From Niallia sp. Man26 (GTDB taxonomy: Bacteria > Bacillota > Bacilli > Bacillales > Cytobacillaceae): DNA of 64,000 nt. How positions within the stretch are numbered: the stretch's first letter is position 1; every line of letters begins with the position of its first letter. The notes under the pieces are model-generated. The model was not told where the DNA came from and made no database searches. It saw only the letters and a list, made by a program, of their open reading frames with translations. Made by a program: the position numbers and the translations under genes. The DNA lies in contig NZ_CP095743.1 of the NCBI RefSeq assembly GCF_022049065.2, positions 821,001-885,000 of the forward strand, in the 5' to 3' direction. Below, in pieces: positions 1 through 8,739 of the stretch.

Positions 1-90
1 GACAGCTTGCTCCAATGATACGATTCTTTTTTCCAGGTATTGCAGATAGGATTGCATCTGATCGCCATAATGGTAGAATTGTTGGGACAT
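1..90 (-). CDS. gerPC: GerPC spore germination protein (N-terminal fragment)
   Basis: The first 30 codons of a leftward gene whose remainder lies beyond the left edge. The start follows a strong Shine-Dalgarno (AAGGAGG) and sits 24 bases after gerPB, so it is the third gene of the operon. The peptide is polar, Tyr/Gln-rich and ends in a helix of coiled-coil character, as expected for the start of GerPC. In the family, GerP proteins sit in the spore coat and help germinants reach their receptors. The identity rests mainly on position after gerPA and gerPB. Confidence 0.7.
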   Translation of the reverse strand, partial: MSQQFYHYGDQMQSYLQYLEKRIVSLEQAV

Positions 91-114
91 CCTTCGTACC
101 TCCTTCATCTGTCT

Positions 115-357
115 TTAAGGTGCTGTCAATGGAACAGAAGGTGACATGACGACACTGTCGTCTGCCACATTAACACCAGTAAACGGCTCTGATTCTTCAA
201 CGGGACTTGGAGCAGCCTCGGTGAAGCCTCCGGTATTATATAGATAAGAATTAGGCTTTATGATACCAGAGCTGCCAATCTGAAAAACGGAAGAGTTTGT
301 AATACCGCCGATTTTTATGGTGTTTATTGTTATAGATTGTTGAATGAAAAAATTCAT
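115..357 (-). CDS. gerPB: GerPB spore germination protein
   Basis: An 80-residue protein starting MNFFIQQS, typical of GerPB, with the family signature of a Val/Ile-rich N-terminus, the INTIKIGGITNSSVFQIGSSG-type segment at residues 11-31 and a YNTGGFTEAAP motif. Two adjacent ATG codons and one further upstream exist; the second of the pair (355-357) is preferred because AAAGGTG lies six bases upstream and the product then begins as the family does. In B. subtilis the gerP operon is made in the mother cell late in sporulation and its products act in the coat to allow nutrient germinants to permeate. It lies between gerPA and gerPC in one operon. Confidence 0.88.
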   Translation of the reverse strand: MNFFIQQSITINTIKIGGITNSSVFQIGSSGIIKPNSYLYNTGGFTEAAPSPVEESEPFTGVNVADDSVVMSPSVPLTAP

Positions 358-390
358 CATTATCACCTTTTTCAAAGTCAGAAAATCAAT

Positions 391-612
391 TTAAGCATTC
401 AGGAAATTTCCTTGATCAATGCCATCATTGTCTGTTGTGTTCGTGGCACTTCGGTAATTAGTTATATTCAACCCATCACCAGTGTTGAAGGAACCGGAAC
501 CAGAGAATGTTTTGGCATTAGAAATCGGCATGATTTTATAGACATCGCCAATATTAAAGATGGAGCTGCTTCCTATGGAAATAACCTGTGCGACTCCTAC
601 AATAGCTGGCAT
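391..612 (-). CDS. gerPA: GerPA spore germination protein
   Basis: A 73-residue protein, exactly the usual length of GerPA/GerPF. It starts MPAIVG and carries the segments SSSIFNIGDVYKI and KTFSGSGSFNTGD, the core motif shared by GerPA and GerPF. A possible ATG three codons upstream is disfavoured because AAAGGA lies eight bases before the chosen ATG. It is the first gene of the leftward operon gerPA-gerPB-gerPC. Family knowledge: a spore-coat associated protein needed for efficient passage of germinants. GerPF is very similar, but the following GerPB-like gene supports GerPA. Confidence 0.88.
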   Translation of the reverse strand: MPAIVGVAQVISIGSSSIFNIGDVYKIMPISNAKTFSGSGSFNTGDGLNITNYRSATNTTDNDGIDQGNFLNA

Positions 613-641
613 AATCAACATCCTTTACATAAGATTCTTAA

Positions 642-667
642 CATTCTATGTGGGGGTTCTGTGGAGT
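642..667 (-). promoter_or_regulatory. Possible sigma-K type promoter of gerPA
   Basis: On the minus strand a CATAGAATG element (650 to 642) lies about 30 bases before the gerPA start, with an AC dinucleotide 15 bases further upstream. This resembles the sigma-K pattern AC-N16-CATANNNTA, with G for A in the last position. The gerP operon of B. subtilis is sigma-K dependent. The match is short and could be chance. Confidence 0.35.
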
Positions 668-842
668 GTGATACATTAGCCCAGCAGTTGTTAGCCTTCT
701 CTCTTTTTAGCCTATTCAACAGCAAGGTTGGCCTATGCCTGTTGCTCCACTTTAATGTGATAGATTTGAATAGTATTATCTGAAAGTTTATAATTAACAT
801 AAATATTAAACTATAAATCTTTTGCAAAGGGATGGAGATAGT

Positions 843-1739
843 ATGAAGTTTGCGACAGTATTACTGCAAGGCAGACAAGTTGTTGCGGTTTTAAATGAGA
901 AGAATAAAACGATAATTCCGCTTAATGATGCAGAAGAACAGAGAACAGGCAGCCGTCCTTTTCCAGATGACTTGATTCAATGTATAGAGATGGGAAATGA
1001 CTTTATTGATAAAGCAAGAGAGGCGACTAATTGGGCCAATGAGAACAGCAGCAATTTAGTTGAATTGGATGAAGTGAAGCTCCTTGCACCAATACCAACA
1101 CCAAGGAAAAATATATTTTGTGTAGGGAAGAATTATGAGGAGCATGCAATTGAGATGGGGAGTAAGGATGATATACCTGAGCATGTGATGGTGTTTACGA
1201 AAGCCCCGACTACTGTAATCGGACCAGATGAAACAGTTCCTGACCATTCAGATGTATCAGAGCAACTGGACTATGAAGGAGAGCTTTGCGTAGTCATCGG
1301 TAAAAAGGGTAAGGCGATTCCACAGGATAAGGCGTTGGAGTACGTGTTTGGCTATACGATTCTTAATGATATTACCGCAAGGGATTTGCAGGCAAGGCAT
1401 AAGCAGTTTTTCATCGGAAAAAGCTTGGATGGCAGTGGACCGCTTGGACCAGTAATTGTGGAGAAATCAGCTATTTCAAATCCAAACAAACTGAATATCT
1501 CGACTAAAATCAATGGAGAAGTCAGACAAAATTCCAATACAGCTCACTTTATCTTTCCTATAGAAGAAGTGATTAGTGTTTTATCAAAAGGCATGACGCT
1601 TGAGCCAGGAGATTTGATTGCAACTGGAACACCAGCTGGAGTCGGCAAAGGCTTCAAACCGCCGCGATTTTTGAAAGCTGGCGATACGATAGAAATAGAA
1701 GTAGAAGGAATCGGTGTCCTGCGCAACACGGTTGGATAA
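843..1739 (+). CDS. yisK: YisK-like fumarylacetoacetate hydrolase family protein
   Basis: A 298-residue protein with an N-terminal lid of about 75 residues followed by a fumarylacetoacetate hydrolase fold. Visible landmarks are FCVGKNYEEHAIEMG (about residues 91-105), the metal ligands in DYEGELCVVIGKKGK, ILNDITARDLQ, and the C-terminal GDLIATGTPAGVG. The chosen ATG follows GGGATGGAGATAGT; a longer reading from 822 lacks a better signal. The B. subtilis homologue has oxaloacetate decarboxylase activity and localises with the MreB-like protein Mbl. Its place between gerP and yisL is the B. subtilis arrangement. Confidence 0.88.
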   Translation: MKFATVLLQGRQVVAVLNEKNKTIIPLNDAEEQRTGSRPFPDDLIQCIEMGNDFIDKAREATNWANENSSNLVELDEVKLLAPIPTPRKNIFCVGKNYEEHAIEMGSKDDIPEHVMVFTKAPTTVIGPDETVPDHSDVSEQLDYEGELCVVIGKKGKAIPQDKALEYVFGYTILNDITARDLQARHKQFFIGKSLDGSGPLGPVIVEKSAISNPNKLNISTKINGEVRQNSNTAHFIFPIEEVISVLSKGMTLEPGDLIATGTPAGVGKGFKPPRFLKAGDTIEIEVEGIGVLRNTVG

Positions 1740-1805
1740 GATTTGACGGAAACCATTTTATAAACAGCAAGAAACGTGCATCCTATGAAAGAAGGAGGTG
1801 GGCAT

Positions 1806-2147
1806 ATGTTTGGCCAAATCCACTTTATTTCATGGATGCTCACATTAGTTCTTTTTGTTGCAGTCTTGTTTTTAAGAAAAACAGACCAAAAAAGAACGAG
1901 AAAAATCGTACATATGATTGCAAGGCTTTTGTATATCTTTATCATTGTTTCCGGTGCTATTATGCTGTTTCGTGTAGAAACTTTTACTGCCCTGTACATG
2001 CTGAAGGCACTTGTCGGGTTTTGGGTCATCAGCATGATGGAGATGATATTGGTCCGGCTTGAACAGGAGAGAAAGGTCAGAATCCTGTGGGGGCAGTTTG
2101 CAGTCGCTCTTGTGCTTGTATTGTATATTGGGTATGCTGCGTTATAA
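1806..2147 (+). CDS. yisL: YisL family membrane protein (UPF0344)
   Basis: A 113-residue hydrophobic protein with four predicted membrane segments (about residues 5-20, 35-55, 62-82 and 93-112) and a basic loop KTDQKRTRK between the first two. The ATG at 1806 follows AAGGAGGTGGGCAT, so the in-frame ATG at 1776 is not needed. The family is of unknown function. It lies directly downstream of yisK in the same direction and is followed by a strong terminator. Confidence 0.85.
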   Translation: MFGQIHFISWMLTLVLFVAVLFLRKTDQKRTRKIVHMIARLLYIFIIVSGAIMLFRVETFTALYMLKALVGFWVISMMEMILVRLEQERKVRILWGQFAVALVLVLYIGYAAL

Positions 2148-2156
2148 TGTTTAAGG

Positions 2157-2195
2157 AAGGCTCTGCTTAACAAAAAAAGCAGAGCCTTCTTTTTG
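2157..2195 (+). terminator. Intrinsic terminator after yisL
   Basis: A 12-bp perfect stem AAGGCTCTGCTT / AAGCAGAGCCTT with an 8-base loop, followed by CTTTTTG. It ends the yisK-yisL unit. Confidence 0.9.
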
Positions 2196-2265
2196 TTCCA
2201 GTATTGACCATGAAAAGAATTATCTGGTAAGTTATCAGTAGATTACGTGAATGGGAGAGAGTTTA

Positions 2266-3372
2266 TTGCAATCATTTTATGTAAAGCTTGCGCTATTAAT
2301 TTCTATGTGGGCAGGGGCGCTATTTGCATCGTATGAAAACAAAAATGTATTTTACATCTATTTATTTTCCTGCAGCATCCTGCTTGCTCTTTATTTTCTT
2401 CTACCCCTTCTTCGCAGAAAGGTTTTTATCTATTTGGCTCTTCTCGTTTGGATACAAGGGTTAATCTTTTTTGGAGAGGGCCAAAATCCTCTTTACCTTT
2501 ATGCACTATCTTTCTTTTACATACTGGAAATGAATCAGGAGATGGCGGGAAGAATTAGCGGTGTGGCGCTCCTTGTGATTTCCTGCTTGAACTGCTTGTC
2601 AGGATATGCTTTGTATAATTATCCACTCTTGCTTGTGCTTGCTGTAAATGGATTTGCAGGGCTCGTGCTTTACTATTTTGGCGAAACGAACAGAGAGTAT
2701 AGGCATATTAGAGAAGCATATGCCTCCTTATTAAATGACTTCAGGGTGCATAAGCGGAGAGCTTTTCAGAATGAAAGGACTGCGAGAGCGGAAGAGAGAA
2801 CAATGATAGCAAGGGAAATGCACGATGCTGTTGGCCATAAGCTGACAGCGCTTGTTATGCAGGTTGAAGTAATGCGCCGAGAACTTCCTGGCAGTTCTTA
2901 TTCCATCATTAAGGAAATAGCCTCTGAATGTCTGGAGGAAACGAGAAGAGCTGTCCGCCTCATGCAGGCAGAGGAACTTCAGGGGATTTCCGCACTTGTT
3001 CATTTAATCAAAAAGCTGGAAAGTGAGAATGCTGTCCATGTTCATTTTACAGCTAAACAAGGAGCGCTTCACGCACAGCTCAGCAATATGAAAAATGCAG
3101 TTCTTTATCGGACGATCCAGGAAGGGCTGACAAATGCAATGAAGTATGGAAGCACGAGAGATGTTTTTATTTCAATTGGAGTGTCGCCAATCGGCCACCT
3201 TACATTTGAAATAAAAAATGCTTTTAACCATAAGCATCCCATACACAAAGGGTTCGGTCTTGACAACATGTCAAGAAGGCTGGAGGAAGCGGGAGGAAAG
3301 CTTGCCATCCAGCAGCTGAATCAACAGTTTATCTTGGCAGGAAGTCTGCCGACAGAGGAGATAAAAAAATGA
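2266..3372 (+). CDS. Membrane sensor histidine kinase, NarL-type partner (LnrJ-like)
   Basis: About 368 residues. The N-terminal 140 residues hold roughly five membrane segments. A linker coiled coil leads to a HisKA_3 dimerisation domain with the phospho-accepting His in REMHDAVGHKLTA (nucleotides 2821-2823) and an ATPase domain with the N-box EGLTNAMKYG and G-box GFGLDNMSRR. The start is uncertain: GGGAGAGAG sits correctly for the TTG at 2266, while an in-frame ATG at 2251 has no clear signal. It overlaps the response-regulator gene by 4 bp. The order kinase, regulator, ATPase, permease, permease resembles the lnrJKLMN (yfiJKLMN) linearmycin-resistance locus of B. subtilis; the actual ligand is not known. 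Confidence 0.85.
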   Translation: MQSFYVKLALLISMWAGALFASYENKNVFYIYLFSCSILLALYFLLPLLRRKVFIYLALLVWIQGLIFFGEGQNPLYLYALSFFYILEMNQEMAGRISGVALLVISCLNCLSGYALYNYPLLLVLAVNGFAGLVLYYFGETNREYRHIREAYASLLNDFRVHKRRAFQNERTARAEERTMIAREMHDAVGHKLTALVMQVEVMRRELPGSSYSIIKEIASECLEETRRAVRLMQAEELQGISALVHLIKKLESENAVHVHFTAKQGALHAQLSNMKNAVLYRTIQEGLTNAMKYGSTRDVFISIGVSPIGHLTFEIKNAFNHKHPIHKGFGLDNMSRRLEEAGGKLAIQQLNQQFILAGSLPTEEIKK

Positions 3373-4013
3373 TTAACGTAATGATTGCAGAAGACCAGGC
3401 AATTGTCAGGAATGGACTGAAAATGATAATTGAACAGGATGCTGATATTTTGGTGGCAGCTGAAGCGGAGAATGGCAAGGAGGCGCTCTGTTTGCTTGAA
3501 ACTGTTCCTGCCATAGATCTTATCTTAATGGATGTCCGCATGCCTGTTATGGATGGACTTGAAGCAACAAAGCAAATAAGGGGGCGCTATCCGCATATTA
3601 AGATACTAATCTTAACTACTTTCAATGATGAGGAGTATGCAATTAAGGCTTTCCGAGAAGGAGCAAATGGGTTTTTGCTGAAAAACGCTGATAGTGCTGC
3701 CCTTATTAACAGCATTAAAAGCTGTCTTGCTGGGGGCATGAGCATACATGCGGACGTTGCAGCAAAGGTCATGCCTAAGCTGCTGAAGGAAACGAGACCC
3801 TATATGCAGACAGACCTAATTGATACCCTTACAGAAAGAGAAATAGAAGTCGTTAAGCATGTCGGACTTGGGAAAACCAATAAAGAAATAGCAGGAAATA
3901 TGTTTTTGTCTGTCGGTACGGTAAAGAATCATCTTACACAAATCCTGCAGAAGCTTGAACTAAGGGATAGAACACAATTGGCTATCTTTGCTGTGAAAAA
4001 TGACCTTATATAG
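3369..4013 (+). CDS. LuxR/NarL-family response regulator (LnrK-like)
   Basis: A 214-residue regulator with an N-terminal receiver domain (acidic pair Glu8-Asp9, phospho-acceptor Asp55 in LILMDVRMP, Lys in the LLKNAD segment) and a C-terminal LuxR-type helix-turn-helix (LTEREIEVV...GKTNKEIAGNM...VGTVKNHLTQILQKL, about residues 150-205). Its ATG lies within the kinase stop (ATGA), so the two are translationally coupled. By family it is phosphorylated by the upstream kinase and activates nearby genes, probably the ABC exporter at 4722-8016. Confidence 0.9.
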   Translation: MINVMIAEDQAIVRNGLKMIIEQDADILVAAEAENGKEALCLLETVPAIDLILMDVRMPVMDGLEATKQIRGRYPHIKILILTTFNDEEYAIKAFREGANGFLLKNADSAALINSIKSCLAGGMSIHADVAAKVMPKLLKETRPYMQTDLIDTLTEREIEVVKHVGLGKTNKEIAGNMFLSVGTVKNHLTQILQKLELRDRTQLAIFAVKNDLI

Positions 4014-4089
4014 CCATAGTTTTGGTTTAACAGAACTAAAAATGTTATGATGATTTAGTGTGTTACATAAATGTTGAAGAGGTGTTTAT

Positions 4090-4569
4090 ATGTACAGAAA
4101 AACAGAAGATTTTATTGCAGACTGGACTGCTTCTGCTCACGGAACAGTACAAGTATTAGAGTCACTTACAGATGAGAAGCTAGGTCAGGCAATAGTTGAG
4201 GGTCACAGCACACTTGGCTGGCTTGGCTGGCATTTAGCTACAAGTCCTGCTTTTTTTGCAGGAGTTGCCGGTATTAAGGTAAGACCTGCTACAGATAAAA
4301 AAGCAGAAAATATCACTGCAGCTGAAATAGTACAAGCTTACAAAACGATTGCAGCTGATATCGCTGAAGCTGCAAAGTCTTTAACAGATGAAACACTTAG
4401 CGAAACAGTCGACCAGTTTGGAAAACCGATGACAAAAGGTTCTGTTCTTGGATTGCTGATTCAACATCAAGTTCATCACAGAGGACAAATGACGGTTCTG
4501 CTTCGTCAAGCTGGCCTGCCTGTTCCAGGTGTACTTGGACCAACAAAGGAAATGCAGGCAAAAGGCTAA
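4090..4569 (+). CDS. DinB family protein
   Basis: A 159-residue four-helix-bundle protein of the DinB/YfiT-like superfamily. The expected metal-binding histidines are visible: one in LGWLGWHLA (about residue 48) and two in HQVHHRGQM (about residues 126-130). Such proteins bind divalent metal, and some are thiol-dependent transferases; the substrate cannot be told. AGAGGTG precedes the ATG by eight bases. It sits between a two-component system and its likely target exporter, with its own terminator behind it. Confidence 0.85.
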   Translation: MYRKTEDFIADWTASAHGTVQVLESLTDEKLGQAIVEGHSTLGWLGWHLATSPAFFAGVAGIKVRPATDKKAENITAAEIVQAYKTIAADIAEAAKSLTDETLSETVDQFGKPMTKGSVLGLLIQHQVHHRGQMTVLLRQAGLPVPGVLGPTKEMQAKG

Positions 4570-4579
4570 ATCAGCCTAA

Positions 4580-4612
4580 AAAACGTCTCTATATAATAGG
4601 GACGTTTTTTTA
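4580..4612 (+). terminator. Intrinsic terminator after the DinB gene
   Basis: Stem AACGTCTCTAT / ATAGGGACGTT (one G-T pair) with a short loop and a run of seven T. Confidence 0.85.
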
Positions 4613-4721
4613 TGGAGAAAAAAATGACTTAAGTCACTTAGTAAGCAGCACATAAAATGACCTTTAGGTATAGGAAAAAACTTGTAAAAACATTATGCTG
4701 TCATTAGAAAGGATGATGACA

Positions 4722-5654
4722 ATGCTTGAAGTGATTGATTTATCCAAACAGTTTAAACATAACAAAGTGGTCAATTCTGTTAATTTGTATTTGGAAAAGG
4801 GAGAGACAGTCGGTCTTCTTGGTCCGAATGGTGCTGGGAAATCAACGACAATTTCGATGATTTCTTCCCTCCTTGCGCCAAGCGGCGGTGATGTTCGGCT
4901 GCATAATGTAAGCATATTAAAGACACCGGAAAAGCTGCGCAAAATACTTGGCGTTGTCCCGCAAGAAATCGCCTTGTATATGGAGCTGACGGCAAGAGAA
5001 AACCTGATCTTTTTTGGCAAGATGCACAAAATTCCTAAAAGTGTGCTGCAGTCAAGGGTGGACGAAGTGCTGGATATTATTGGATTGAAGGACAGACAGA
5101 AGGACCTTGTGAAGACATTTTCCGGAGGAATGAAAAGACGGCTAAATATCGGGGTAGCCCTTATTCATGAGCCGGAAATTATCATAATGGATGAACCGAC
5201 AGTCGGCATTGACCCTCAATCGAGAAATCACATATTAGAGACAGTAAAGCGATTGAACAATGAAAAGAATATTACGGTCCTTTATACGAGCCATTACATG
5301 GAGGAAGTAGAATACCTATGCAATCGGTTGTACATTATGGATCATGGCAAGATTATCGCTTCAGGCTTAAAGGAGGAAATCAAAAATATCCTGTCTGCAG
5401 AAACAGCGATTAATATTCATGTCGAAATGATTAAGCATCCCTTTGTGGAGGTGTTAAGGAATCTGCCTAATGTTCAGCAGCTCTCTATTAATCAATCAAC
5501 TATTACTATAATTGTGCCGAAGGAAATCCAGCTATTGAAAGATATCTTCCGTCTGGCAGAGGAGCACGAGGTGAATGTGCTTGCAGTCAATATTGAAACA
5601 CCAAGCCTGGAGGATGTGTTTTTGCATTTGACAGGGAGAAAGCTTCGGGATTAG
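4722..5654 (+). CDS. ABC transporter ATP-binding protein (LnrL-like)
   Basis: A 310-residue ATPase with Walker A GPNGAGKST (about residues 36-44), signature FSGGMKRRL, Walker B IIIMDEPT and the switch His in YTSHYME. The C-terminal 80 residues form the extra domain typical of ATPases pairing with ABC-2 permeases. Several in-frame ATGs exist (4695, 4713, 4716, 4722); the last is chosen because AAAGG lies nine bases upstream and the protein then begins MLEVIDLSK. It is the first gene of a three-gene exporter operon, with the first permease 11 bases downstream. Length and order match LnrL, but the substrate is inferred only from this. Confidence 0.9.
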   Translation: MLEVIDLSKQFKHNKVVNSVNLYLEKGETVGLLGPNGAGKSTTISMISSLLAPSGGDVRLHNVSILKTPEKLRKILGVVPQEIALYMELTARENLIFFGKMHKIPKSVLQSRVDEVLDIIGLKDRQKDLVKTFSGGMKRRLNIGVALIHEPEIIIMDEPTVGIDPQSRNHILETVKRLNNEKNITVLYTSHYMEEVEYLCNRLYIMDHGKIIASGLKEEIKNILSAETAINIHVEMIKHPFVEVLRNLPNVQQLSINQSTITIIVPKEIQLLKDIFRLAEEHEVNVLAVNIETPSLEDVFLHLTGRKLRD

Positions 5655-5665
5655 GAGGAGAGTAC

Positions 5666-6931
5666 ATGTTCTGGCATATGGTAAAAAAGGAAATTCTGAT
5701 GATATGGAGAAGACCTAGGGAACTGGTGGTTCTCCTCTTAATGCCTTTTATATTAATTACAATATTAGGAAGTGCACTGGGCACAATCATGGATGGAGGA
5801 GAAGAGTCTGGCAGCTTACATGCAAAGCTGTTGGTCGTCCTAAAAGACGATACTGTAAACGCTCAAAAGGAGACAGTATCTGAAATAGAGGCTTCCACTG
5901 TAAGTCCGGAAGAGAAAAAGATGCAAATGGATACTGTTTATGCAGTAGATCCTGTTTCAACTTTTATGCATGAGATAAAAGAAAATAAAGAACTAAAGAA
6001 ACTGGTAACCATGACCGTAGTTGAGGAAGAAAACAGTACTTCAGCAGAGGAAAGTGAGTATACAGGGATTTTGACAATTCCATCGGGCTTTACAGAACAG
6101 TTTTATCAGAAATTACTTTATGGCAAAGAAATTTCTGCAGAGTGGAGCTTTAAAGAGACAGACAGCACATCTCTGGCAGCGACTGTGTTAAAAGATATAC
6201 TGGTGAGCTATCAGAAAGAGCTCTCTTATATGAATATATCTGCCGAATTGAACAGTGAGTATACACCGACAAATAGCTCTGCTGTCGGAAAGCTAGAAAA
6301 TGTCACGAAGAAAAAAGTAGTGGATTCCTTTTCTTATTATGCGATAGGAATGTGTGTCATGTTTGTCTTTTTTGTAGCTTCTACTGTAGCAGGCTTTGCT
6401 TACCAGCAGAAAGAGTCGTATATGTACCAGCGCATCCTTCTGGCAAATGTGTCGCCATATACCTTTTTCTTTGGCATATTTGTATCAACATTTTCCCTTT
6501 CCTTTATACAGCTGCATTTATTATTTGGATTATCTGCATTAGTATATGATGTTGTGTTTGCCAGCTTTATTCATTATTTTGTTGTGACATTCTTGTTGAA
6601 CATACTGGCAGCAAGCTTCGCTGTGTTTACGGCAGCTTTATCATTCCGAGCAAATTCCAACAATGTGCCTACATTGTTTACTAATATGCTGATTCCTATC
6701 CTTGCCTTTGCTGGCGGAAGTTATTTTGATTTGAGTGCTAGTGGGGGATTCATGGAGACACTTGGTGAGTTTTCTCCATTAGGGGCTGCAATTACAGCCT
6801 ATTTAAAAGTATATCAAGGCTACAGCCTGATGGATATAGCTGGGCAAATGGAAGCGATTCTCCTCTTTAGCGGTATCTTACTGCTTGTTTCAGTTGTGTT
6901 ATTGATGAGGAAAAGAGGTGCTTTAGCATGA
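5666..6931 (+). CDS. ABC-2 type permease, first subunit (LnrM-like)
   Basis: A 421-residue permease. One membrane segment near the N-terminus (about residues 20-40) is followed by a large extracytoplasmic domain of about 180 polar, acidic residues and then five or six membrane segments (about residues 220-415). This is the ABC2_membrane_3 layout. GGAGGAGAG lies just before the ATG. The last 4 bp overlap the next permease (ATGA). The basic segment MIWRRPREL at the N-terminus is the usual cytoplasmic coupling helix. Confidence 0.88.
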   Translation: MFWHMVKKEILMIWRRPRELVVLLLMPFILITILGSALGTIMDGGEESGSLHAKLLVVLKDDTVNAQKETVSEIEASTVSPEEKKMQMDTVYAVDPVSTFMHEIKENKELKKLVTMTVVEEENSTSAEESEYTGILTIPSGFTEQFYQKLLYGKEISAEWSFKETDSTSLAATVLKDILVSYQKELSYMNISAELNSEYTPTNSSAVGKLENVTKKKVVDSFSYYAIGMCVMFVFFVASTVAGFAYQQKESYMYQRILLANVSPYTFFFGIFVSTFSLSFIQLHLLFGLSALVYDVVFASFIHYFVVTFLLNILAASFAVFTAALSFRANSNNVPTLFTNMLIPILAFAGGSYFDLSASGGFMETLGEFSPLGAAITAYLKVYQGYSLMDIAGQMEAILLFSGILLLVSVVLLMRKRGALA

Positions 6932-8016
6932 AGGGGATACTTTGGGGGAAATTCAGAAAATTTCTGCGCAGACCTGGGTCGTTTCTCATTACCGCAATTA
7001 TTTGTGCTGTCTTTGCTTATTTACTCGGCTCCAGCTCATTCACAAAGGTAGAGATACCTGTGTTTGCTAAGGATACTGTAAAAGCAGAGGAAATAGTAGA
7101 AGAATTAAATGAAAGTGACAGCTTTCAGTTTAAATTATTATCTGAAAAAGCAACATTGGAACAAATTGAAGAGGGAAAGGCAGATCTTGGGGCAGCGCTG
7201 GAGGACGATTCATATACCATTTATCAGGCTGCAGAAACGGAAACTTCAATGGCAGTGCACCGCTATTTAGAAGAATATTATCAAAATCATTCTAAACAAG
7301 CACAAATCTTCAGCAGCGCCCAGGATAAAAAGGAAGCGGAGAGAAAAATAGCAGAAATATCGGAAAATCCGCTGCTGCCAATAAAATTTGCCAAATCACA
7401 GGAAGAGAGCAGCTATGATCAATCTCTTCAAGCATTATTTGGATTTACCTTATTCTTTAGTATATACACCGTAGCAAATACGGTTGTAGAAATATTGCGT
7501 GATAAACAGAACGGCATATGGGACCGATTTATCTTGTCCTCCACAAGCAAAACACAGCTTTATCTCGGCCATCTTCTTTTCAGCTTTCTGTTAGGATATT
7601 TACAAATAATGCTTATTTTTCATATATTTAAATTCGGTACAGGTGTTGACTTCAATGGTAATTTTGCCGTAGTGTTCGGTGCTGTTATTCCGTATTTATA
7701 TGCGATTGTTGCATTAGCCATTCTGCTGACAGGGCTAGTCAAAACAGTAAGTCAGTTTAATGCCTTTATTCCCTTGATTGCAGTGAGCTTTGCGATGCTG
7801 GGCGGAGCATACTGGCCACTGGAAATCGTTACATCTGACTTTTTGCTGTTGCTGTCCAAATTTGTGCCTGTCACATATGGGATGGAGCTGTTGAAGAAAG
7901 GTGTAATTGACGGTGCAGGACCAATGGAGTTGCTGTATCCTGTCGGCATTCTTTTACTGATGGGAACATTAATGCTGGGAATAGGTATACGGCTTATTGA
8001 ACGAAGACATATTTAA
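6928..8016 (+). CDS. ABC-2 type permease, second subunit (LnrN-like)
   Basis: A 362-residue permease built like its neighbour but shorter: one N-terminal membrane segment preceded by GKFRKFLRRPG, an extracytoplasmic domain to about residue 165, and five or six C-terminal membrane segments. It starts inside the stop codon of the preceding permease, so a heterodimer made in equal amounts is likely. It is the last gene of the operon. Family knowledge: such pairs with one ATPase export lipids, peptides or polyenes. Confidence 0.88.
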   Translation: MKGILWGKFRKFLRRPGSFLITAIICAVFAYLLGSSSFTKVEIPVFAKDTVKAEEIVEELNESDSFQFKLLSEKATLEQIEEGKADLGAALEDDSYTIYQAAETETSMAVHRYLEEYYQNHSKQAQIFSSAQDKKEAERKIAEISENPLLPIKFAKSQEESSYDQSLQALFGFTLFFSIYTVANTVVEILRDKQNGIWDRFILSSTSKTQLYLGHLLFSFLLGYLQIMLIFHIFKFGTGVDFNGNFAVVFGAVIPYLYAIVALAILLTGLVKTVSQFNAFIPLIAVSFAMLGGAYWPLEIVTSDFLLLLSKFVPVTYGMELLKKGVIDGAGPMELLYPVGILLLMGTLMLGIGIRLIERRHI

Positions 8017-8022
8017 GCACAA

Positions 8023-8048
8023 TCCCCTCCTTAAAGGAAGGGTTTTTT
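8023..8048 (+). terminator. Likely terminator of the exporter operon
   Basis: Stem CCCCTCC / GGAAGGG with one mismatch and a TTAAA loop, followed by seven T. Position and T-run support it although the stem is short. Confidence 0.65.
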
Positions 8049-8133
8049 TAAGGAGAAAAATAGCTCTAAAAAAGAAGGAAATAGTTGTCAAATGTTGAAG
8101 TATTAAAGACTTAGGAAGGGAGAAATCTTTCCC

Positions 8134-8724
8134 ATGAAGAAGCGAACTGTAGGTATTCTTTTATTTAATGAAGTGGAAGTCCTTGATTTTGCCGGACCAT
8201 ATGAAGTCTTTTCCTTATATGCCCCACCAGAAGAGCATGATAATCATTACTTTCATGTAGTGACCATTTCAGAGACAGGAGAGCTTATTAACGCTCGAAA
8301 TGGTTTGAAAGTAAAGCCTGATTACAGCTTTTCAAACCATCCCCAGGTTGATATTGTCATTGTGCCAGGTGGAAAAGGTGCTGAAGTCCATGAAATACAT
8401 AATCAAAATGTCATTGCATGGATAAAGCAGCAATCCATTCAGGCAGAAGTGATGGCCTCTGTATGCACAGGTGCACTGCTGCTGGCTAAAGCAGGCTTAC
8501 TGGATGGCAGAAGCGCAACAACTCATTGGATGGACATAGACAGGCTGGAGGGAGAGTTTCCACTTGTAAAGGTTAAGCGCGGTGTCAAGTTTGTCGATGA
8601 AGGCGACGTCATTACATCAGGAGGGATAGCAGCCGGTATTAATATGTCCTTTCATCTTATTAGCCGGCTTTATGGAAAGGAAGCAGCGATAAATACAGCC
8701 AAAAATATGGAGTATGAGTTGTAG
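8134..8724 (+). CDS. DJ-1/PfpI family protein
   Basis: A 196-residue single-domain protein of the class I glutamine-amidotransferase-like fold. The nucleophile elbow is visible as ASVCTGALLLAKAG (Cys at about residue 110), followed by TTHWMD, which supplies the family His. The sequence resembles the N-terminal domain of GlxA/FtrA-type AraC regulators but lacks the DNA-binding part. Members include chaperone-like and isonitrile-hydratase proteins; no specific reaction is assigned. A DinB gene follows 15 bases downstream, probably in the same unit. Confidence 0.82.
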   Translation: MKKRTVGILLFNEVEVLDFAGPYEVFSLYAPPEEHDNHYFHVVTISETGELINARNGLKVKPDYSFSNHPQVDIVIVPGGKGAEVHEIHNQNVIAWIKQQSIQAEVMASVCTGALLLAKAGLLDGRSATTHWMDIDRLEGEFPLVKVKRGVKFVDEGDVITSGGIAAGINMSFHLISRLYGKEAAINTAKNMEYEL

Positions 8725-8739
8725 CAGAGGTGCAAAGGC

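Noticed and set aside
337..827. Long open frames on both strands across and upstream of gerPA-gerPB
   Set aside because: They are antisense or out of frame to gerP, have no ribosome sites, and their products resemble no protein family.
8106..8136. GGAAGGGAGAAATCTTTCCC hairpin before the PfpI-like gene
   Set aside because: Short imperfect pairing overlapping the ribosome site; no T-run and no known operator.
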